DNA from: Chloromonas sp. AAM2
Taxonomy: Eukaryota > Chlorophyta > Chlorophyceae > Chlamydomonadales > Chlamydomonadaceae
Assembly (NCBI GenBank): GCA_004335635.1
Contig: QAXH01005980.1
Coordinates: forward strand, 1 to 64,000
Direction of reading: 5' to 3'
DNA: 64,000 nt
Below, piece by piece: positions 47,702-60,568 of the stretch. A program made the translations under genes and the position numbers. The notes below the pieces were generated by a model. That model did not search any database. It saw only the letters and a list, made by a program, of their open reading frames with translations, and was not told where the DNA came from. The first letter of the stretch is position 1; every line of letters begins with the position of its first letter.

Positions 47702-50357
47702 GTATGTGTTCTCCCAAGCAACAGAAAGCCTTACCACACACTCCACAGGAACTAGTACCGCCGGGTTCAGGTTCAGTTCATGTGCACCAACTGGCCATGG
47801 CATATCACAGCAATGCTTTCAGAAGGAGCAGTATTCGGAGGGGCAAACAATAACTGGCCACCTCCTGACGTCTAATTCTCAACAGCAACACCCTTGCTTG
47901 GACTGGCTGCCCAAACTGTTCGAGCAAGTAGCAACCAGGGGCTGGCCCGCTCTATGTTCTTTCAAATAAAGAGTTTTAACCGTTCCCATTAGTTGAGCAC
48001 CCTGTACAGTGCACCAGACAATGCTCAAACAACTCTTATGAGAGCCATCAGATGCCCTGTGACATACCATAGCACAGCCCGAAAACACCGTTGACAATTG
48101 GTCGACCACAAAAAGAAGGCATGCTCTCAAAGGGAGCCGTTGGCTCATACAGACCCGCCTACCACTAGCCAAGCTGTGCTACACTTGCGCACCGTGGCAT
48201 GCTCAACTTTCTATGTGCCAGCTAGCTCTGGCCAAGGCAACAAGCCGCGGGCACAGGTTCTGCTCCGCATGCCTGTCTTCCTAGCTCTGTTGCATCAACA
48301 CCCTTCTCAAACTGTGAAGCGAACCCATGTCCCCTTCTAGCAGGCAACTGTGAGGCCTGTCTGATTGAAGCAAGACATCTGCCATCCAGAGTGAACAGAC
48401 CGGGTAACAACGTCGACACGGCGACACTTGGTGCCCTACTTGCAATGCCGCTCAAAGGCCGTGAAGACATGAACAGATTAGTCGTGCACAAGAAATATGA
48501 GTGCCTGCACATTTCCAATGCTTAGCAACAAGAAAGAAGTCGGCTGCAGCCTTTACGGTAATCAAATAATGGTTGCTGAAGAAGATAGAACCCCAAATAA
48601 GCCCGACACACACAGGGCTAGCGACACCCCGATGCCCAACACCCCGACAAAATGAAGCCATCTGGTTATGCAAGCAACCTCCATTGCATGTGCTGGCTAG
48701 GCCGTGCACATGCCTCATGCCTGCCATGTGCGTCTGCGTATGATGTGGTGCTATGCGCGCATATCTGTGGTGGTGCTGTGCCCTGCATATCGCCATGCCA
48801 TGGCGTGTTGTGAACGCTTTTTTAAGTGATGGCCTCAGCAATTGTGCCATTCCATCACGGCATGTGGGACGCAGGCTCGCCTCCACACCAACAGACCTAC
48901 AGCACAGCATCTGTACAAGGCCTGACATTGACAAGCAACGAGCAGCGGCAGCAGCAGCAGCGACAATAGCCTCTATCTGGTCCAGGATGCCCAACGTGGG
49001 GACCTTCACTGAAAGAAGTACACAGCGACTGCGCCTAACACTAAGCGGATGAAAGACCTACGTTGTTGGTACAACACAAGGCGTGTGTGGCTGCTCGGCC
49101 TTAGAATGTGCAAGCATGCTCACCCTGTGATTGCACATCTTGTGGACCACAAACTAAAAGAGATGACGAATCCCCCTCCAAGCAACGGAAAATTTTCCGT
49201 GTTTGTAAACTGCACTTTTGACTGCACTTTCAATGCCAAACAACAACACCAATTGCAGTGTTTGGAGGCCATGTAAGGCTCTTAACGTTCATAAGCTCAA
49301 AGCCAACCAAGAGGGATGCATGACCACACAGGGCGCATGGCTCCGAGACTGATGAAAGCAACACCAACAGAAATAGAATATAAAACACATCTATTTTCAC
49401 GCCCTATGGAAACGTCTTCACCAACAACACCAACCTGCTCATGCGTTTGTAGAGACTGCCAGAGCCTACTCATCTGGGCTGACCAAAGCGCAGAAGAATA
49501 CGATTCTCTTAGCACTCACTGACTGTTTCGTTCCCTGACACAGCTAAACACCAGCCTGTCCACCGAACCTGGAACATGCAGCCCCCAAGTGTACCCAAAA
49601 GCATGCAAGATCGCCAGCTATCTTTGATTCGAGCAGCACTCAAAAGAAGATACATGAGGTGCTGTCCGCCGCACCCACAAGCCATTGCACAACACCACGG
49701 CACCTATGACACTGTTACAAAGCAGTCAACAGCAACCTATTCACGTCCATTCCACAAGCAAGCAGCGCTGAACGCCTCAGCTAACATTACATCTGCTGCC
49801 AGCGAAGCAATGTGTGATTGCTGTACGACCAAGGCCTGGACTTGACGTCTCGCAAGAATTGCTGCAACCCATAAGTGATAAAGGATGATACAGCCGCCAA
49901 GAGAGGGCGCTGTGATATCAGCAGCCCATGTGTACATACAACACGCTGCTAAGGACAGGATGATAGCTGCTTTAGATGCCATGTACTGGTGTACTGGTAT
50001 ACCCTCTCTTGCTCATGCAGTAGATAGGAGGCTTTTCGATAGATTTGAGCACCAGCAGCGCCAGGCCATGAATTCTCGTCCAGCTATCTGCTGGAAGGAA
50101 ATAAGGCATGCTCTGCTGCCAAATGAAGCGATGTTGCCGGATAGCGCACTGCCGGATCAGCCCTGTACTGGCAACGGCATGACACAACAGCAGGGCCGTC
50201 AGTGGCACGGCGCTCCTGCAGCTGTGAAGCTGCTATCATCTTGCCTTGCCTGCACCGGCCCAGTTTGTACCATACCACCAGTGTCACTTCGAGCCGTGCA
50301 TGCTTCAGTCTAATGCCGCCTGTACGGCCTGCTGGGGCTTTGAGAAATGCCAACACA

Positions 50358-53300
50358 TCAGCACAGCAGAGGTGCCAGGCCGTTGCTGATGGCCTCGACT
50401 GCACTTCCCACCACCTGACCATCTGCCTGGCCCCGCACAGCCAGCAACACACTGTACTCGTGCGCTGGCGTGTCGCAGCCCAGCTTGATCGCCACGAGGT
50501 AGGCATCCAATCCCGCACGCTTCATCACACGACCGCACACATACTGGAGCATCCTGCATGCACATGGCAAGCACAAGGCATGGCATGGTGCATGTGCAGG
50601 CATGTGGTAGGCCAGGCCTGAACAACTGCATCAGTATGTGCGCATGACAATGCATGATGCCTTTGCCGTGTGCGTTGGCGAGGCACATGGTTTGCCACCT
50701 TGTGAAAGCAACAGGTAAATACCAGTTTGCAACTACCACTCAAATGCGGTGAGCTCTCAACAGCTTGTTACAGTACTGAACAATAAAGCTGATTGACAAA
50801 CGTGGTGAGGTGCTTGCAGCTCTGACCTTGCAAGGTCAGCCACCATGCATTCTGTGCCGTTGATGCTGCCCGTCTGTCGCGGCAGGTGTGAGGGCAGGCC
50901 CGCAGCAGCCAGCTGCATCGCAAGCTCCGGCAAGCACACCCGGATGGGACCCTTGCTTCCCATCTTCAGCGTCACCATAGCAGAGCCATCCACGACAGAA
51001 GGCTCGCTACCAGGGGCATCCGTGCTTGGCATGTGTTTCTGCATGAGGGCTTCCATGCTAGGCAGAGGCGAGGCGGTGATGAGAAGGGTGTTGCCTGTGC
51101 CGTCTTTGAAGACCTTGGCCATTGCAGGCTCCGGGGTAGTGCGTGCCACAGGCGTTGATACTGACCAGGGCAGAGCGGGTGCGCAGTTCTGGGTGTGTGG
51201 GGGCAGCGGCGGTGCGCAGTTTTGGGTGTGCTGTAGCAGTGCGGCGGGCGGCTTGCCTGGGCTGGGAACGCCACCAGGGCCGGCTGGTAGCGGTAGAGAG
51301 GTTGCTGGGGACACTGGTCCAGCGCTGTAGGAGCTGTGCAGGCTGCTGTTGCTGCCACTGCGAGTCACGGCCTGCACGCACATAACAGCGGGTGGGTGGT
51401 TTTTAAGTCTGTGCTCCGCTCAAGAAGCACTCCGCTATCGCACCAACACAGTTGACATCTGAAAGCAAAACACTCTGGTACCCGAAGCTACCAGAACTCT
51501 TATGATTGTGCAAGCTGCAGCTTTGAATCGTTGCCTCAGGGCAAACAGGCCGTTGTACGGCGGACACATCAACTACGAGATCGAACACGCAAGCTGTGGC
51601 TTGCAGCAGTTACCTTGGCCTGTTGCTCCTTGAGGGACGCCTGCATGCCACACCACGACATGCCCGTATTTCCTGCAGCAGCTTTCCAGCCAGCGGCTCC
51701 TTCGCTCCGGCCTCCTTCTCCCTCCTCAGCTACAACGGCCAGAGCAACCGCTGCCGCCTCAGTACCAACCGCCTGCCCTCCAAAACCACCACCACGTGCT
51801 GTTTGTTGGTTGATCGGTTGGTGATTGGCCATGGTGAGCATCTCAATGAGCTCCACATCGTCAGAGTCCAGGAGGAAGTTGCCAAGGCCGCCATTGGCCG
51901 CCCCAGCACCAGTCACAGGGGTGGTTGGAAGCCCTAGGGCGGCCTCTAGGGCGATGGCCCCAGGGCTGAGGGCCATGTCCCGCAGAGCTGCGGCCTGCTG
52001 GGGGTCAAGACCAGGGGGGCCCTGACCGGCCATCAAGTGGTTTGGAGCAGGGACCTCTGCGGCACGTGCCTGCACCAGAGACAGGACAATCTGCGCTTAG
52101 CAGCTGGGCAGCTTGGTGTAACCAACAAGCCTTCAGAAACGCTCTGGAAATGTTTGGAATGACCCAGCCCCTCCACTGGTCACTGCTCTGTGCTCACTGC
52201 AGTTCCACAGCGTGCGGGTGCTGCAGACCAGCAGCGAGTCCAGGCACCAGGACCGATCACACGTCCGCTAATGATTCCTTCATTGATGCAGTCTCTGGGC
52301 CAACACCACTACAACCTGCTTGTCCGCAAGAAACAGCATCACTGAACACTCTGGCAGCCGGTCGGTTACCTGCGCAGGTCCTGGGTCCTGCTTTGCACTA
52401 ACTACGGTTCTGCAGCCTGCAGTCCTGCAGACCAACCAGTCTAGGTGCTGAGCCCGATGGTCACACCCCACTCAGGGTCGCCACTAACCCCTCGTGCTCA
52501 CCTGTGTGGGTCCTGGCCCTGCGGAGCTGACCCTGGGCTCCAGCGCAGCTGCCTCCGCCATAGCAGGGCACGGCTGGGTCCATGCAACACCCCCACCAGC
52601 AAATATGCTGGGCGCTGACGACATGCCCTGCTGCCAGGTGGACGCCCCTGCGCCGTCACTGCCACCACTGCCGTTGCCGTATGTGCTTGCAACAGCGGCC
52701 GGCCAGCCGTCGGCAGTGTGTAGGTGTGAGGGACCGCGGGCGGAGCTGCCGCAGCCGGGCAGCCAGTTGTGCGGGGCCAGGCCTGTGGAGTGCGGGTGCG
52801 CCGGCTGGCTGGACGCTGCGCTGCGGGCGCCAAAGCTGCGGATCACGTGCAGCCCAGTGAGCAGACATACATCTTGAGGCAATTCTGAAGATTAATACCA
52901 GTGTCAGGGCTGAACAGCTGGATGCTAATGCAAGAGCCGCCGCTCCAAGTGCCATTGCTTCATCGATTACTAGAAATACTGAGCAGCCTTGGGCCGATAG
53001 TTGAATGCAACAACAGCATCCCAGCCACCAATCTTGACAGCTGCACAAGATCTGCGTGCCTGGCTTGCCCTCTCATGCAGCCCACCTGGTACTGGTGCAG
53101 TTGGTAACCAACCAACCAACCAACCAATCAACCAACCAACCAACCGACCAACCAAGCCGTGTCATGAAACAACTTCTCCAATCTGACCTGCCTGCCTGGC
53201 CTCCCACCTGGAAATGCTGTTGCGTGCGAGGTCGTGCGAGTCTGCCTCCTGCCCCACGGTGCTGGCCGCTGACGTGCTGGGGCTGCCATTGCCCTCCACC

Positions 53301-56300
53301 AGCACCATCTCCGCCTCCCCCTGGCCCGCCTCCATGCGTCTGCGCTTGTGCATGGGTTGTCCATGTTGCATGGCACCCAGGTCGCACTCGGCTGTGGTCC
53401 CACCGCCCATGGGCATCGCTTGTCCGCCTGCACCACAGAGGAGAAGTTTGCGGTCTATGGTTCTAGATAGGAACGCATGCGGTGAATTCCTTACCAGACT
53501 GCTTATCTTGAAGCTCGTTTCCCTGCAGAGTCCTTATTCAACCTCTGCAGCTGTGCCTTTGATAAAGGTTTTTTGCAACAATTTGCTGCAAAACTGTCCA
53601 GACATTCACATTCATTCAGAAAGTCACTGGCTCACCACCATTACCCTGCATATCGAGGAACTGGTCGCTGGCGTGCCAGCAGCTGTTGGGAGGCAGGGTG
53701 GGCAGAGCCATGGACTGGCCTGTTGGGCCATTGCGCAGCATGCGTGCCACTGCGTTCCCTCCATACGGCACACGCCTGCATGTGCCAACGTGCCATCAGT
53801 CCATGGTTGACATGGGAGGAAAGCAAGGCCGCGTTTGAACCAAACGTGAAGTGGCTCAAGGCAGCGTCAGTGCACAAAATCCAAACTCCAACAACATCAG
53901 TGCATGGCTGCATGTACAGCAGCTGCATGATCAAGCCAGTACAGACTGAAAACACTGAAGACATCCACTTGTGCATGTGCCCGTAGGACCAATTAGATGC
54001 AGCAGTCTGCCTCCTGTCAAATTAGTTCAACCAACCTCCTGCACAACCAACCAAGACAGCGGGCAGAAACGTGCACCCACGAAAACAGGCAGAAACGGAC
54101 TTGTCCCCACCTGTCGTCTTGCTCCTGTGGCTCCTCGTTGTCCTGTGAGCTGTCGCTGCTGTCTCCGGGGTCCTCACTGCTGCCGGAGCTCGAGCTGCCA
54201 CCGCCACGACGGCCCAGCCTGCAGATGGCAAGACAGCAGATGCAACACAACACAGTGAATTGACTGCAACGTGTACAGGAGGCATTGCAGAACATGGACA
54301 AGCAAGCCAGACACAGTGGCGTAATTCGAGCAGCTAAGTAAGGATCAGGAGATGCTGTACAACAGCATATGCAGGCTGTGCGAGCAACAATGTGGGAGCA
54401 AGGATGATCAGAACCGATGTGAGAGCAGTGGGAGCTGCGACAGCTGTGATGCAGCGCCAGATGGCTCGCAAACGCAGTCTGGCCTGACCTTGCCTAGTAG
54501 TGAATCATACTTGGCCGCAATGAAATCTGGACCTGCTGGCTCCCTGCCCTGCACTGACCTGCGCTTCGCCCTGCCCCCCTGTGCCTTGGTGCGGCCGCGC
54601 TGCTGGACAGCGGGTGCGGCGGGCCTGCGCATGCGCGCCTGGGGCCGGATCAGGTTGAGGCCCTGCATGTACACCTTGAGTGGGCCAGGATCGGGGTCGG
54701 GCAGGTCCCTGCGGGCAAAGGGTGCACAGGCTGTACTCGGTGATCCAAGGATCGTACGCCATAATCCAAGGGTCGTATTCCGTAATCCAAAGGCCGTTGA
54801 AAGGGCACAAAAAGCGATCTGGTACGATGGGCCGTATTCAGTGTTGACTGCGGATGGCAAGGAGTGAATAACACGTGGTAGGCTGGCTGCGCAGAGCAAT
54901 AATGGACATGCTGCTGCTAACAATCACAACTAGCCCGGAACCCACCTCCTCCTGAGCGTGGCGTTCCAGTGGTTCTTGACGGCCTGTGTGGCAGTGTGTG
55001 GCAGCATCGGAATGATCGGCATCAGCGGGATTGAGCATGTCTCGCGTCAGGTGTGCACTCCTCCAGGGTCATCACTGCTTATGATGGGGTCACTTTGCAG
55101 CCATCTGCACCTCGGCTTGCTCCCGCCCAATGTATTGCTCCTGTCCCAGAGATCACAGGCACATTGATGAGCCCGTTCTGTGGCCGATGTCAACTGGCGT
55201 TCTCGTTCCTGCCCCCTGCGTGCGTGCCACCTGTGCTAACCGACTCACGTTTTCACTCCTGCCTGGGATAGTCTTGGCAATGTCAGACCAGCGGTTACCC
55301 ATTTCGTGGTGTGCCTGCCCAGCAGCAAAGCAGGTGACAGCACAGGGTCTGTGAAGGTGCAGGAAGAAGCAGGCCACTGAGCACTTCATGCACTCGGGTG
55401 AAGCATGCACACTAGCCCTTTCACTGTTCATGAGAAAGAGTGGCTACTGGATAGGCCGCTTGTCTTCTTTGGGTACACAAAAACCAGCAATAGCCAGGCC
55501 ACTCAGATACCACCTCCTCCACTGTTATTTATGTTGAATTGTTTCTTGATGTGCTATGTGTAACAGCCGTTTGAAGTGTCAAATGTCATTTGCTTGACTT
55601 TAGTAGCATGATTCAAGTCTGTGAAGATAACCTTATCCCACCGTCTGCCGAACCAAGAGCCATGTCCTGTAGTATGGTCTGTCCTCGTCCCATAACTCCA
55701 ACCTTGGACGTCACCAAGCTGTGCATGCTGTCTTGTCTGTGCTGCACAAGCCCATGCAGTTTCTCACCCTGACTAGCAACTCCTCTTCGTCTCTGTTCCA
55801 TGCATCCTTTTTGATGTCTGGCCGCAAGTGGTGGTTCCAGCGTTCACGGCACTGCTTGCCAATTCTCCCATTGCTGTCATCCTTGCCGACAGCCGCATTC
55901 AGGGCCCTGGAAATGGGACTCCAGTTACCCTCTCCCAGTTCTTGCACCAATCTGAGTGAAGCACAGGGTCAGGGTAGGAAATTGAGTGGGGTGGGGATGA
56001 AAGAGTGGAAATGCCTAATGCAAAGCACTATACTTGGACTCTGCGTGGTGAAAGGAAGTTCAGCAAGGCTTGGCATGAGCAGAGGCGGATAGGACTGCAC
56101 TGAGGAGCATGAGTCTTGGACTGAGCCAAAGACGCGAATCGCGAATTCTGGATGGGGCAGTGCATTAACAGGGACAGGCTCGCTGATTTCGCGCTCAATG
56201 ATGGCAGCTGCTTCGTGGTGCCTCCATTTCAGGAGCTGAAGAGCTGGGGAAGCTGGATTTCGTATGAGAGAGTCTCGAAAACCCTGCTTGCTTTTCACCT

Positions 56301-56549
56301 TATGAGCTCTGCGTCCTCCTCCGCTGTCCAGCCGCCCTTTATCTTAGCCAGAGGATGTCGCTTGCGTCGAGCTGCTGGAAGCGGGTAGGCATCAGTGTGT
56401 TGATGGTGCTCAAGAGACGAGAGGTCTCTGAAGCCCACCAGGCCATCTGGAGCGCCTAACAGCACACTCATGATACTGCCGGCAACCCAGCTGAGCTGCT
56501 GATATAGTATGATAAGCACAGCCTGGAGGTGTCCAGCCGGCGATGCCAA
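50358..56549 (-). CDS. Two-repeat MYB transcription factor (R2R3 type), about 892 aa, 12 exons
   Basis: Exons in gene order: 56549-56299, 55951-55768, 55314-55249, 54983-54946, 54708-54559, 54218-54111, 53775-53645, 53427-53208, 52835-52502, 52069-51614, 51371-50827, 50553-50358; phases agree (2679 nt). The first MYB repeat reads GGWTAEEDAELI, LVQELGEGNWSPISRAL and GKQCRERWNHHL, with W-W-W spacing and about six extra residues (GKDDSN) before the recognition helix. The second reads PDIKKDAWNRDEEELLV, AHHEMGNRWSDIAKTIPGRS and VKNHWNATLRRR. The GKQCRERWNHHLRPDIKKD stretch resembles 3R-MYB/c-Myb and plant MYB98/115/118/119 proteins, so it should bind MYB-core DNA sites in the nucleus. A basic stretch (ARMRRPA to GGRAKRRS) and an acidic Ser/Glu/Asp segment (GSSEDPGDSSDSSQDNEEPQ) follow, then a Gln/Ala/Gly-rich tail. 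The final 100 residues look folded (YVCGRVMKRAGLDAYLVAIK) but match no domain I know. Start is the first in-frame Met; the Met at about 56471 is an alternative. Confidence 0.9.
53107..53157. repeat. (CCAA)n simple repeat in a MYB intron
   Basis: About 12 units of accaacca with small variations lie in the intron between the exons at 53427-53208 and 52835-52502. The reading frames through it are not coding. Confidence 0.85.
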
Positions 56550-58186
56550 CAGCGATGCCTACTCTCTGCGCCGTGCAAAGTCGCACAAAAAGTAGCTTAT
56601 GGTTTGTGGTATTGTGCATTAGCCACAAGTGCAGCAAGTGCAATGCACATTGTGGTCGAACCCGTCCGGAGCCTGGATCCGGCCAAGAGTCATTGTGTTT
56701 GTTCACCTGTTAGTTCGCCTGGTTCTGTCGTTGTGTGTGTGTGACGTCCTCTTGGATTCTAAGAGCGACGCGTGCTGTGAATCTTGGGATTGATTTACTT
56801 GGGCACATGGGCTGCTGGTAATTTGCGCTCGGCACGGGAACAATGAGCGACCGCGGGTCTGCCGCATGGGCTTGCGATCGCAACCCGCGCAACTGCCGCA
56901 TCTGCCTGCGCGAAACTGATACGGTGTGCAAAGGCTTCGTGCGCGTGGATTTGACATGGATCGAGTTATCTGTTTGAACCTGTCACATCAATACCTGTCG
57001 ACAGTCAATGTTGCGAGTTGTTAATGCACCTGGCTGCTAGCCTTGCAGAGATATCGTTCTGCACGTAGCCGGTGCGGATGGAAATGTGCGTTGCTGACAC
57101 GGCTAGATTCCCATTGCCAGAAGAAATTTTTATGATTCACCAGGAGAATTTTATGCAGCATTTGTATTTGGTATTTGGACGTGCTTCCTGGTGTGCACTC
57201 CCTGGTTGTAACCTGCTGACCTTGAGTTTGACGGCTGAGGTGGCTGGGCAGTCAACCTGGTTTTACGGGGGTAAAGCGCGGAGTTCTGATGCTGGCTGAG
57301 GCCTCTTGGCCTGGGGCTTAAGACAAACGAGGACGGCTAGCAAACAAGTGCAGAGGAGGGCACCTGACTCATGCCATGAAGTGCATAAACTGCCTGGTGT
57401 ACAGATGCATTGCTGATGTAAAGGCCGTGGCGTGTGTGAAGGCGAAGCTCCATGTGGCATTCGTTGTTCTGTTCATTCTTCTGCAAGTGCTGTAATAACA
57501 CATGCTGAGGGAGAGGGGCATCAAACGCTGGTCCGGGAAAGGATTGGAATATTATTTAAAAGTGGACGTTGGGTTACACCACTTTTTGCGGTATAAGATG
57601 GAGTCATTTGTGTGGACGTGCTTCCTGGTGTGCACTCCCTCCTTGTAACATTGGGGCTGCGGAGAAGCCCCTGTCTTGCATCAGGCTCCCACTATGATAG
57701 GACAGCCAGTCAACAACAACAGCCTTGCATCAATGAGAACAGCCGGCAAAAGGCGGAGCATGATGAGAGCATTTCACTCGGGTGGCATCGCATCAAGCCA
57801 GCATCATGTTGTAATGATACCCAGCATCATGCTGTAATGCTACCCATCCTGCATCATCACTCTTGCAGGCACTCACTGCTCAGTGCACTCCCTCAAACCT
57901 GTCGCGGCTGTGTTCGTCAAACCCCAAAAGCATGCCTGGTTAGCAGATGTCATGGACAGCACCATAACGGGTTCTTTGTGCTGGACATGCAGTTTGAGCT
58001 GAACGCAGTTGTGTCGCTGCTGTTTAAAAGGCCTAGTCACGTGTCGGTACAAGTCAGTGTTTCTCCGTCACGTAAGTCAATATCTGTTTCTTTGCGGTGT
58101 AAGATCGAGTCAGTGTAAGTCTGCGTGAACGTGCTTCCTGGTGTGCACTTCCTCCTTGTGAGATCAGGGATCCCAAAGCAGGGGTA
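56550..58186. other. Intergenic stretch with a repeated 75-base block
   Basis: No gene is seen. Blocks at about 57583-57652 and 58081-58165 share ttgcggtataagatggagtc, then acgtgcttcctggtgtgcac and tccctccttgtaac, with small differences. A partial third copy (gtgcttcctggtgtgcactc) is at 57181. The right copy lies in the 3' UTR of the TMEM50 gene. Confidence 0.55.
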
Positions 58187-59005
58187 TCAAAAGGAGCCAT
58201 ATCCACCGTAGCTGGCTGAGTCTTCTGACGGCGTACGGGAGACAAAGAGCAGCAGACCGGAGCCTAACACGAACACAACTTGAAATATTCCAGCCTGCAC
58301 ACAAGAAGGGTCATGTCAAAGTTCAAGGACGAGCCTTGCCTGTTCACCAGGCCATACAGCACTGTAGATCACGCCGCACAGAAAATAACTGCAGAATTCC
58401 CGTGCAGTCACTCACCGCTCCAGGCCACTTCTCTTCTGGTGAAAGGTCGGGATTGTTGGCTGCAGGCGAAGCAGTCAAGCCACATGAACACATGAGCAGG
58501 CGTACATCAGGCAAGATACAATGCTACATGAGCATAGACCAGTGTGTTTGTCTTCTCTTTTTCAAGCCGCATTTATTACGCAATAGTTTGAGTTCACACT
58601 CATCAAGGCACTCAGTTAGGTGCTAACCCCTTGGCCATACATATCTGTGCCCCTGCTCACCGTAGTGTTCTATCATGACCCACACAGCGCCCACAATGGA
58701 GGCGAATGACACAATGTACGACAAGAAGAGCCAGAAGCGAGGCCTGCAGCACAGAGACAAGGCGTCAGGGCCTTGAAACAAGAGGTCAACTGAAGTGAGG
58801 TTGAGCAGCATACGAAGAATTCAGCCATACCCCTTACTCCGGCGATTGCGTCACTACGCTGTCGCACAAAAAAAGTTTGCCAGTTCTNNNNNNNNNNNNN
58901 NNNNNNNNNNNNNNNNNNNNNNNNNNNNNNNNNNNNNNNNNNNNNNNNNNNNNNNNNNNNNNNNNNNNNNNNNNNNNNNNNNNNNNNNNNNNNNNNNNNN
59001 NNNNN

Positions 59006-59048
<43 letters not shown>

Positions 59049-60091
59049 TGTGTGTGTGTGTGTGTGAACCAGATGCAAATGCAGGATACGTAAACTGTCC
59101 CAGAACTGGCAAACTTCTTTGTTTTGTGGCTGTTGGTAGTGTAAGCACATCCACAGGAAAACACGAAAACTGCAGAGTGGCTTTTTTCCTATGGCCTTGC
59201 AGTGCTACAATGTCGTCTATGCCCATGTGACCATTCTTCTGAGTATGCTGTTGCCCTTTGACGTTGCATGCCAGGTAAAGGTAAAGCCTACCAGCTCAGG
59301 CCATTTTCGCTGGCGAAATGCGTGCGCAGTGAGTGCTGCACGCACCTGCACACGCCTGCGTCATCAAAGGGGTCAGCGTCCTGGAGCTCCTCCCTCCGTA
59401 TACAGTTGATCATGAGGAGCGCCAGCGTTGCAATGAGGCCAGGGATGTACTGCATGCAAGTGCTCAGCAGGTGGGAGGAGCGAGGTTGGTTAATACTTGC
59501 ATGCCACTAACTGCCGGCACAGCTCCAGATTCGGAGTTTTCTGAGAGGACCTCCTGAATGCATGACTTAAATTTCCCAGTTGTGTGACAGGGCAGGTCTG
59601 AAAACCTGTGAGCCTGATTGACATCATTCAACGGCTTGAACACGAAATGCTCAAAATTGCCAGTCATGGCTCCTGCTGATGGTGTTGCACTTCCACTCCA
59701 TTCGCCTTGGTATTATCTATCCCTTCCCTTGGGCTTGCACCGTCTTTGCACCCGTGCATTGCTTGCATGATGCAGGTCCCTGCATTACCTGCTACCCCTG
59801 CAGGAGCACCTCTTTCACCACACCCTGTAACCAGACATTGGGCTTTGGATCTCTACCACTACCCGTTGTCAGCAGAAAGCAGCTCACGATGGCAGTGGTT
59901 AGGGTACTCGCGCAAGCACCAACCTGATCAAAAGGAACTGTTGATGGGCTGACCACACAGGCATCCGCCCAGAACCACCACCCGGCTCCAAACAGGGCTC
60001 CGCTTACGAGTGTTCCATAAGATTGTGCTTGTTTCGCGAGGACCTCCAATGTGGCAGGGCTCAACACAAAATCCCAAGGCACGTTGCACAT
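58187..60091 (-). CDS. TMEM50/UPF0220 family membrane protein (about 168 aa, 5 exons)
   Basis: Exons in gene order are 60091-59924, 59449-59346, 58743-58661, 58459-58416 and 58294-58187 (507 nt, phases agree). The family has four membrane segments and about 158 residues; in animals it sits in endoplasmic reticulum and Golgi membranes, with no settled biochemical function. Segments seen: LVSGALFGAGWWFWADACVV (the family's G-W-W-x3-D-A motif), YIPGLIATLALLMINCI (x-G-x-I-A-T-x-A-x-x-M-I-N), PRFWLFLSYIVSFASIVGAV and GIFQVVFVLGSGLLLFVSRT (family ending F-x-R-T). The fourth exon is only 44 bases (NNPDLSPEEKWPGA). A Ser/Gly/Tyr tail (PSEDSASYGGYGSF) replaces the usual short end. The ATG at 60091 leaves about 25 residues before the first membrane segment, as in relatives. 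An N gap and a GT repeat lie in the intron before exon 3. Confidence 0.88.
58888..59066. repeat. 118-base N gap followed by a (GT)n microsatellite
   Basis: Ns run from 58888 to 59005, then about 60 bases of GT repeat. The gap is flanked by a truncated forward copy (58867) and an inverted copy (59093-59125) of the dispersed tttgccagttctgggaca repeat. It lies within a TMEM50 intron. Confidence 0.9.
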
Positions 60092-60568
60092 CTTCAGCTC
60101 GTACAGAAGGAGAAAAGCGAGTGTGTTCGTCAGCCTCGTGGCAACCCTGCAATTGCAAAAGTGCAAACCCTGGCAACCGGGACCGTTTCTATCAAACCCT
60201 GAAAGGCACAAACCCTGGCAAAGTCCGTCACTGACGGCTTCATCTTCGCCCTACTAGAAGAGTGTGCATGATACTGGCACTGACGAAAAACTCGTTGGTC
60301 TCACACGCAGCCGCCATGTTGCTGACTGGCTTCCCTTCGAATAGGCTGCTGAGTGCGGCCTGCCCCACTGGAACACCAACATTACTGCAGCCACGCACAT
60401 CTTCTCACTCTGTTGCATCCAAGGCTCAGAATGGTGAGCATGTCAATGACGGTCACAGGTGCCTGAGGTGATGCCGCCTGTGCTGGGTGTTCTTGACATT
60501 CCTGGCAGCAAGAGCTAAAGAGAACACTCAGCATCCACCCTGTTGTACCTGCTGCTGTAGAGGCACAC

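Larger units (their letters stand above)
45893..50357. other. Gene-poor segment between CSA and the MYB gene
   Basis: No exon with a recognisable motif or consistent splice partners is seen on either strand. The segment holds a 28-base N gap (46407-46434), a single N (46941), and two oppositely oriented copies of a dispersed short repeat (about 45996 and 47701). The right end includes the MYB gene 3' UTR. Confidence 0.5.

Noticed and set aside
48452..49009. 185-aa open frame on the - strand
   Set aside because: No recognisable domain, no splice partners, His/Cys/Ala-rich composition as in random TG-rich DNA.
49885..50313. 142-aa open frame on the + strand
   Set aside because: Ends just beyond the MYB stop on the other strand, with no motif or continuation; likely chance in 3' UTR sequence.
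48452..50313. Whether a gene is hidden between CSA and MYB
   Set aside because: No exon pair with matching phase and conserved motif was found on either strand.
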